Part shown: positions 56,863-64,000 of the stretch, in pieces | How the letters are laid out: the number at the start of each line of letters is the position of its first letter | Numbering within the stretch: the first letter of the stretch is position 1 | Source of the DNA: Glandiceps talaboti | Taxonomy: Eukaryota > Hemichordata > Enteropneusta > Spengelidae | DNA length: 64,000 nt | Reading direction: 5' to 3' | NCBI RefSeq assembly: GCF_964340395.1 | Contig: NC_135559.1 | Coordinates: forward strand, 5,354,501 to 5,418,500 | Made by a program: the position numbers and the translations under genes | Notes under the pieces: generated by a model | Databases searched by the model: none | What the model saw: only the letters and a program-made list of their open reading frames with translations | What the model was told of the DNA's origin: nothing

Positions 56863-59690
56863 TATACAATGTTGATATCTATATATTCAAAACATAGGGT
56901 ATTCCGACAGTGGTTTAGGATGTGTGGCAACATTAATTAGTTTGAATAGCTACCATAAAATGCTGAGAAGATGACAACTATGGAAGTCACAGTCAGCATA
57001 GTAAACAGCAGATGAGATTATTACAAAGCAATTTAAAAAGAATATTCTTATGATAACTTGTACAGATACTGTACTCTGGCTTGAGCCATACAATAGACGG
57101 ATACTTTAGAGGAGAAAAAAGGGGCGATACATCAACCTCTGGACGAAGATTAATAAAAATCTGATGTCATGAAAATTGGAAAAAACAAAAATGTATTTTG
57201 GTGTTATCTTAAAAAAAATGTACATTCCTGAAAAAGAGGCAGTAAATGTATTACATCAAATGTACTTTACAGAAGAAGAAATTATAAAAAGGGTTTAAAA
57301 AAAACAACAACATTGTACTAAGAACTATGCTTTATGCACAAGACCTGTATATATCAGTCTTTTCGGACAGTGAAAAATTCACCAAGAGTTCACTGATTTG
57401 TACTTTTACTATAAATATTACCAGATTGTTACAACTGGGCATTATACCATGTGTGTGATCAAGTTCAAATTACTTCATACAGCTGCACTAGCGGCAACTG
57501 AACATATATTTTGAAAATGGTTTGTGAGATACAATAAGTTACTCGTAATCATACACCCTGATAGTATTAAATCACCTATGAGTGAATATACGTTATGTAG
57601 CTGTATACATAGATTAAATCAAATTGATTTTTGGGTCCGTACCCAAAAATCAGTGCCTGATTCATTAACATGTTATTCAATATTCATGAATAACTTGAGA
57701 TCAACCTCTGATTAACATATATAATGTCTAATTATTGGTATTTTAAACACTTTTCAGTGAATAGATTGTGGTTGTCTGATTGAAAAATGATACTAGTTTT
57801 AACATGGCGACAAATTCAGGACCAAGCTTTCACTCAAACTTTAAACTTGTCACTACATCACCTACTTATAATATTGACCACTAATGAACTAATACAGTGT
57901 CTTTTTATAACTAACTGACAAATTATTTAAGAATGAATATATATTTACTTACTTGATGAAAAAAATATCCCAGGTACAGTTAGTGTAACTTTAAACTTAA
58001 AGTTTCAAAATTAAGGTATAGACCTAAAAATTATTTATACACCGTATAAATAGAAATTACAACACAACTTGCTTAAAGTAAATTATTATAAAATTAAATT
58101 CAAAAACTTTAAATTTACATTGCCATGACACCATAAAAAAACAAAGTAGAAAGTTAAGTTATACACAAAGCAATCTTCAAAATAAGCTATTTTACATTTA
58201 GATGAGTAAACTGAAGTAAAGCACTTTCTCTATGTGCTACACTCATTTCTAGCATTCAAATCAAGTGTAAAAGTACACTGTTTCAATTGGTTTATTTACA
58301 AACCTAGCATGTGGCCTTTCTAATCACAGTATGATGCTATAAACGATAGTGGTACATACAGAAAACACTTTACTTTGGTGTTATATGTTGTAAGCAGTAG
58401 CTCGACAGTTGACTTGCATATTAATGAGATGATTTACATGTGATTTTGATTTCATAAATGAATAATAATGAGTTGAAATTCAGCACAAAGCATACTTTAA
58501 AAAAACCTGTTTAATGTAGGGTACACTTGAAAAGTTGAATTGCATATCAATTAGATGATTTACATTTACTTTGGATATTAGACTTGAATATATGATAATG
58601 AGGTGATTAGCATATCCAGTTGATTTTACACATTAGATATCGTAACTTCTTTATACATAATCAAATGCATGACATTAATGAACATTTCTACCATTTGAGT
58701 TTTAAGCTGTACTCAATTAAGAACATTTTTTTATCAACTTACTGCAATATATTCTAGAATATGATTGATATGCATTTAGTCTACAATTTATGTCACTTAT
58801 ACAAAAATATTACACATCTTTACTATTAATTCACAACTCACAAAGTTACAAGGTTCTCATATTAATATGATTCAAATATATATATTGTTTCCTTAATATC
58901 TAAATACACAGTAGTTCCGGTTACCCAGACTCTCTGCCCTTCAGCAGAGTCTGGGGTATTCTACGTCAGTGATTGTTACGAGATGGACAAGATGTAGAGA
59001 GACTGACCCACAACATGACCTCCATAGTAAAATCACACGGTAGTAACTCTTGCTAGGAATATTTGGTTAAGCTCCTAACAAAGACGATTTTCAAAACATT
59101 TGTACCATGATTTCTGTTTAAAAATGTATACAGAGTTAATGAAAATGTCATTTTCTTCCAATCACCGGCTGTCACAGATCTCGACAGCAGCCATATTCCT
59201 CCTTGCATAAATGATCTCTGCAATGCCCATGACTCTTGCTCAGCGATCAAGTGAGGCTAGGTAACCGAGACTATATATACAGTACACCTTTTCAATAAAC
59301 AGCGCCCTCTAGTGGTACAATCTAATGGCCATTTATAATGGTCGTGGCCAAAACCAATTTTGGATTTTTGTGCGACTCAAATTGATGTTACATAATGGTA
59401 CCCATATTTATTCTTCTATTTCCTATCACTTATATTTTATGATTCTGACCAAAGCATAAAAAATAACACCCTCTATGGCCAGATCAGGGAAAAACATCAT
59501 TCTTGGTGTAACGCCTAGGTATGATGACGGCAACTTGTAAATAATTGCTTATGTGACAGTAACACATAGTGGTAACTTTCAGCCATGTCATATAAACTAT
59601 GCCAATGAGGCACATATGCAAAAGTACTTTGTAAATGAACTTAGGACAATTCAAATCACGCTTTCATTCCCCATTTAAGGGTAAAAAAAG

Positions 59691-59940
59691 AATAGGGAAC
59701 TTGCAAACCCGCCATGTTGAATGTTGCATCATGGGAAATGTGATAATAAATACTAATCAATTAGTATTGTAAACAATATTTTTATTGTTTGTAACCACAA
59801 ATAATCAATTCATAGTTACACTGACCACTATGGGAGGTTTATTTTATCAGTAGCTCCAGATTAGGTATTACGATAACAACAGATAATCCCATAGTCCTTT
59901 GCATCTGAGCATGCTCAGTCTGGATTGCAAGTTCCCTATT
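59691..59940 (+). mobile_element. MITE family A, copy 4
   Basis: A 250-bp element with perfect 16-bp inverted repeats AATAGGGAACTTGCAA / TTGCAAGTTCCCTATT, located 240 bp downstream of the SLC12A9 stop. On the minus strand it contains AATAAA (GATAAAATAAACC), which could act as a poly(A) signal for SLC12A9. Confidence 0.9.
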
Positions 59941-60180
59941 ACACAGCTTTTCTCATCCATTAAACATAATACCTAGTAACCAACTTGTAAGGGTACTTTT
60001 ATGAGGGCACTGTTTAAGGGAATGGTTCGTCATTCTTATAAGCTGCACTACCATTGGTCACCCTGTGTTGTTGTCAGGACAACTACTGTTTAACAGAGGT
60101 TTATGGAAATATTTTCTAACAACAGTGCTTCTAAGCTGCTCTCCTATTGGTAATCTTGTGTTGTCAGGACAACTACTGTT

Positions 60181-62907
60181 CTACAGAGCAGTTGACGTGA
60201 CTGCATTGATGCCATGGACAAGGAAAGTGGGTGTAAACCCCTCTGTCATGATGTTAAGTTGTTCAAGGTATCGGGCGTGTAACGACTGATCAGCTGATGG
60301 CAGAGGCAGATAGCAGAACGTCACCACCGTCTCTTCCTGTTGTTGTTTGACAAGTTCATTGATACTTCGTAAATATTCATCGGTGATATCTTGTTGTCTC
60401 GTTACTGGGTACATCTCCTCTGCCTCAGCCTCAGGCTCCACTTTCTTAATCATAGCAGTGATGTGTTCCCACGTGATGATTTTAATCTTTGCATTAATAC
60501 GCAGCTCTGTAAGGAATGTATGCAGCTTCCTTTCTCTATTCCTGGTGGCTTCACCTTCCCTGTCAGCGCATAGGAACACTCTCATGATTGTGTGCTTCCT
60601 CCAAACTGGAACCATGTGTAAGATGCAGGACAACTGAAGCAGGAACAAGCACGCTGTATCCAAATAACCAGCCGTCTCCGGTTTAAAGAAATTAACCGGC
60701 CATACATCCAAGAACATCTTCTTTTTAGAGGTAAAGACTACATCTCTGTCCATCTGATGAAAATACCTAGCAATACACACATTCTTCTGTAGCTTAATAG
60801 TGTCCTGAACAAGTGACACATACTCTTCAGCATCAAGCTTCTTTGTATCTTCAAACTCTCTCAATGGTTCAAAATGGTTTTCCACATTCCCTACAAACTC
60901 GTCTGACTCCTCGAACCTGACTTTAGTCTTCTTGAACAGGTTACCCTTCTTAAATGAGTCTTCTGGGAGACACTTGTCATAGAAACCAAGCACCACGGTA
61001 TTTGGTTTCATCCCACCTAATCCAGACACACGCAATAAGTGCTGTACACCATCACGGATTGTAGCTGAAAGTGTAAGCTCGACAAATGCCTTGATCTTTA
61101 GCTCATCAACCAAACTCAGCCAGGCATTATTTTCTACAAGAAGTGGATCACTCGGGAAACTGTCCAACTGCCCAACCTTCACATGCCCCATAATAAACAG
61201 CCCACCTTTCTTTACATCGTTAACAAACTGGATCAACTGACAACAAGATCTTGGGTTTGATATCAAAAGAATCATTTGAGGCCTCCAGAATTTCACATGA
61301 TCTTTGCGGATGTCTAGTAGAAGCAGGTACTTCCTAACTTGGTGAAAGATCAATGCCTGGCTGATGGATCCCCAGCTGGCCTCGGGAGCTCGGTAATGGA
61401 TATAGAAGAACAAGAGGATGAGAACAACGATACTGACAGAGGCATAGAGGGGGTTGATTAGGAACATCATAATAAGACAACCAACCATACCAAGCAAACA
61501 GGTGTGCCAACTGAAATAGATGAATGATGGTCTGAAAAAAAGAGAGAAAAAAAGTGAGCATCATTCAAAATACCAGTTCAGTTACTTCCCTATCCTCTTA
61601 AATGCCCCCCCCCCCTCCCCTCACATCATCCATGTTCACTTGGCATTTAAACGAAAATATCACAGTCCTAGTATAGGGATTGGTGCCTTTAGATCCAGGC
61701 ATACTTATACACCAATGTATTGTTGACTTAAATTTCAAGATGTACTGATTGAGAAGGGAGCAAATATATCTAGTGCTATCTATTTTGCATTGATTCAAAT
61801 TCAAACATCAACTTACCTGAAATTTGGAGCTGATGCCCATTCCAAGCAGAGACAAGCCAGATTAGTGGAGGCATATGACAACAGGAAGAAGACAGAGACG
61901 ATAGGTGCAATGGCATTGAGTTGACCAATTAATAAAATCACCTGTAAGTGACAAGTACAGGTAGAAAGATAAATAACCTCTGATTAGTATTCATGAAGTA
62001 ATCAAACTTTAAAGCAGTTCTAATACTTATATTAAAAATTGTTAGGGCGGTTCACAACATAACCAAAAATGTTGCTTCCTACTGTAATTGCTACGGAACA
62101 GTAAGGAGTATGGTAAAAACTTCAATGTTGGATAAAAAAAAAACTTCATTGCTTTAGTTAAGCTTCAAACAACCCCCCCCCCCCACACACACACACACAT
62201 ACACACTTAAATTAGCCAAATTTGATAACTGTTACAGACAGAACAATAACTTTCAAATCAGTATGGTACAATGCAGTACTAAAATACAAGACATATATGT
62301 AGTGAGATAAATACTCTTTTATTGAAAATTCAATGGTTGTTGTAAAAAAGTTAGGAACGACAAAAGCATCAACAGTAAGAAATATTAAAACCTCTAGTTA
62401 TACAGCTATGCATTCAACCCCCACACCCCCACCCCATTCCCTAACTACAGTTTTTATCTAATTCTGAACTTTGACCCCATCTCTAAGTAGGTCAAATATT
62501 TATATCTGGCAGTAATCAAGACAAGATTGTAAACACATAATATAAAGGATGATTCAAGCAGAAATTAGATAATAAGATCAAATAAATAAAACAATTGGCT
62601 GGCCTAATACATAAGATTTTAATCAGATTGGGTCAAATCTACCAGCTTTTTTACTGAAGCTCTCACCAAAGTTACGGTACAAGATATGGCAATCTTTGTA
62701 AATTTGACCAGATTTCCATATGTCTGTAATACCAGAAATCCCAATACTTTAATGGAATAAAACAGTGTTTGTATAATACACTGTACTAAACATCCATGCA
62801 TTAACATAATTACATGTGCACAGAAGCATACATTAAGAATGTACACATACATACACAAGTGTACATATGTAGATGTATATAAACAACATCCATGACTGTA
62901 CAAATAC

Positions 62908-62956
<49 letters not shown>

Positions 62957-63891
62957 TACATACATACATACACACACACATACATACATACATACATACA
63001 TACATACATACAAACACACACACATACATACATACATACATACATACATACATACATACATACATACATACATACATAATATACAAACACACACACACAC
63101 ACACATACATACATACATACATACATACATACATACATACATACATACATACATACACAGATATTCAAATCAATAAACACTTACCTGTACTAAAGCCCAT
63201 GACAAAAGGACTGCTGGCCATGGGTTTCCATTGGCGGATTCATGTTTAAAAGGCCGCAGAATGATCCCTGTAACAGAAAATGTTGAAAATGCTTTAATTA
63301 CTAAGAAGACACCTCTGCAAAATAGTACAATTCATTTTTCTGAGAGTATGTGACCCGTGCAATGATCAAAGTCATAGTTGAAGTAACGAAAACCTTATTG
63401 ATGAGTTCTGATCATCAGTGTAAAGTACTACTCTACAACACCAATCTGATGAAAGAGTGCAGCTGAATACACCACTCAATGACATAACAACAAACTTACA
63501 TCAATTGCAACAGAAAGTACTCTAGTAGCACCAGTCAGATTACTTAGTGCAACTGAAAACAATGCTGCAATGACGTAAAGACATACTCTCCAACTATAGC
63601 CTTGACCACAGGTTTACTGTTTGCAACTGAAAACAATGCTGCAATGATGTGCAAATGTACCAACAATTTCATCTTTGGCCAATGCATTAAGTGCAGTTCA
63701 AATGATGCTACAATGACGTAACAAGAAACTTACCGACAAGTTCATCCTTGGCAACTGCATTAAGTACCCTTGAGGCACCAATCAGATTACTGAGTGCAGC
63801 TGAAAATGATGCCGCAATGATACCTACCACTACAAAGGGTGACCATACATTGATTTCTTGCATGAAACTGTAGACTTCATGCAGCAAATCT
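60181..63891 (-). CDS. SLC12A9: Solute carrier family 12 member 9 (cation-chloride cotransporter-like), 3' part
   Basis: Four minus-strand exons, 63734-63891, 63185-63267, 61817-61941 and 60181-61531, join in phase to about 571 residues plus stop. The N-terminal part lies beyond 64000. Membrane helices are visible in the first three exons and at the start of the last ([68 protein letters not shown]). The signature [12 protein letters not shown]-type join and SWHTCLLG mark the CCC9 subfamily. A large cytoplasmic C-terminal domain follows ([49 protein letters not shown]), ending [19 protein letters not shown]. Family knowledge: SLC12A9 is the divergent CCC member, associated with lysosomal ammonium/chloride export and with interaction with NKCC1. 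SLC12A8 is excluded by the strong C-terminal match. Confidence 0.93.
62899..63162. repeat. (TACA)n/(CA)n microsatellite in SLC12A9 intron
   Basis: Long ACAT tetranucleotide arrays alternate with CA tracts. Frames of up to 115 codons on both strands encode only MYVC or THTY-type repeats and are not genes. Confidence 0.97.
63430..63733 (-). pseudogene. SLC12A9: Decayed partial copies of an SLC12A9 exon
   Basis: Plus-strand pieces match the functional exon at 63734-63891. 63495-63575 carries AACTTACATCAATTGCAAC, AAGTACTCTAGTAGCACCAG and GATTACTTAGTGCAACTGAA. 63612-63660 carries TTTGCAACTGAAAACAATGC. 63658-63720 carries ACAATTTCATCTTTGGCCAA. 63443-63480 carries ACACCAATCTGATGAAAGAG. All have substitutions and deletions, so they cannot substitute for the exon. 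Confidence 0.8.
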
Positions 63892-64000
63892 CTGAAAAAT
63901 GAGAAAACAGGGAGTACACAAATTAGTTGTCAATTGTGTGTATATGTTTCAAAAGATTGATAGGCTGTAAGGCTACTTTTATCAATTTTAAAATAAGTGA

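Larger units (their letters stand above)
49622..60180. other. Gene-poor intergenic region between STAG and SLC12A9
   Basis: No supportable gene is seen. Frames of 124-147 codons at 51532-51975 and 52234-52608 have no domain I recognise. The frame at 52959-53198 (minus) follows an acceptor-like TTTACAG but lies over an inverted repeat. The region contains minisatellites, a LINE fragment, MITE A copy 4 and long AT-rich stretches (57000-58900). Confidence 0.5.

Noticed and set aside
62810-63180. Frames up to 115 codons encoding MYVC or THTY repeats
   Set aside because: Pure TACA/CA microsatellite translation.
1-64000. tRNA and rRNA genes
   Set aside because: I looked for TPsiC-type GGTTCGA boxes with matching acceptor stems and for rRNA-like blocks and saw none; a covariance search would be needed to be certain.

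Overview
This is animal nuclear DNA: multi-exon genes with GT-AG introns, long introns, abundant microsatellites and many short non-autonomous transposons. The proteins are clear orthologues of bilaterian nuclear genes. Several introns resemble those of marine invertebrates (AT-rich, many MITEs, frequent ACATGTA strings). I cannot resolve the phylum from sequence alone; a marine invertebrate such as a hemichordate, lancelet or lophotrochozoan is my best guess.

Layout. (1) 1-2895: non-coding, microsatellite-rich. (2) 2896-10526, plus strand: ZNFX1 orthologue (NFX1-type zinc-finger SF1 RNA helicase), three coding exons, the last 6.4 kb long and uninterrupted. (3) 10527-16518: intergenic, with DNA-transposon remnants. 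(4) 16519-26991, minus strand: complete ZC3H13 orthologue (m6A writer-complex subunit), 13 coding exons joined in frame (1278 aa). (5) About 27260-27680: short divergent promoter region shared by ZC3H13 and the next gene. (6) 28926-49559, plus strand: complete STAG (cohesin SA subunit) orthologue, 26 coding exons joined in frame (1339 aa). (7) 49560-60180: gene-poor, holding a 1.85-kb minisatellite of 49-bp units. (8) 60181-63891, minus strand: 3' part of an SLC12A9-type cation-chloride cotransporter; its upstream exons lie beyond the window.

The genes are not an operon. ZNFX1 and ZC3H13 converge, ZC3H13 and STAG diverge, and STAG and SLC12A9 converge. All exon joins were checked by reading phase: the summed coding lengths of ZNFX1, ZC3H13 and STAG are exact multiples of three.

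The most unusual pattern is that tandem duplications repeatedly straddle exon/intron junctions. Copies of a splice donor with exon sequence follow ZC3H13 exon 4 (3 donors in total), STAG coding exon 6 (7 donors) and STAG coding exon 22 (2 donors). Decayed partial copies of a whole exon lie in an SLC12A9 intron. ZNFX1 also carries a 36-bp coding minisatellite and an in-frame-skippable exon flanked by complementary (CT)n and (GA)n tracts. At least five families of short inverted-repeat elements are present, one copy with an intact 8-bp target duplication.
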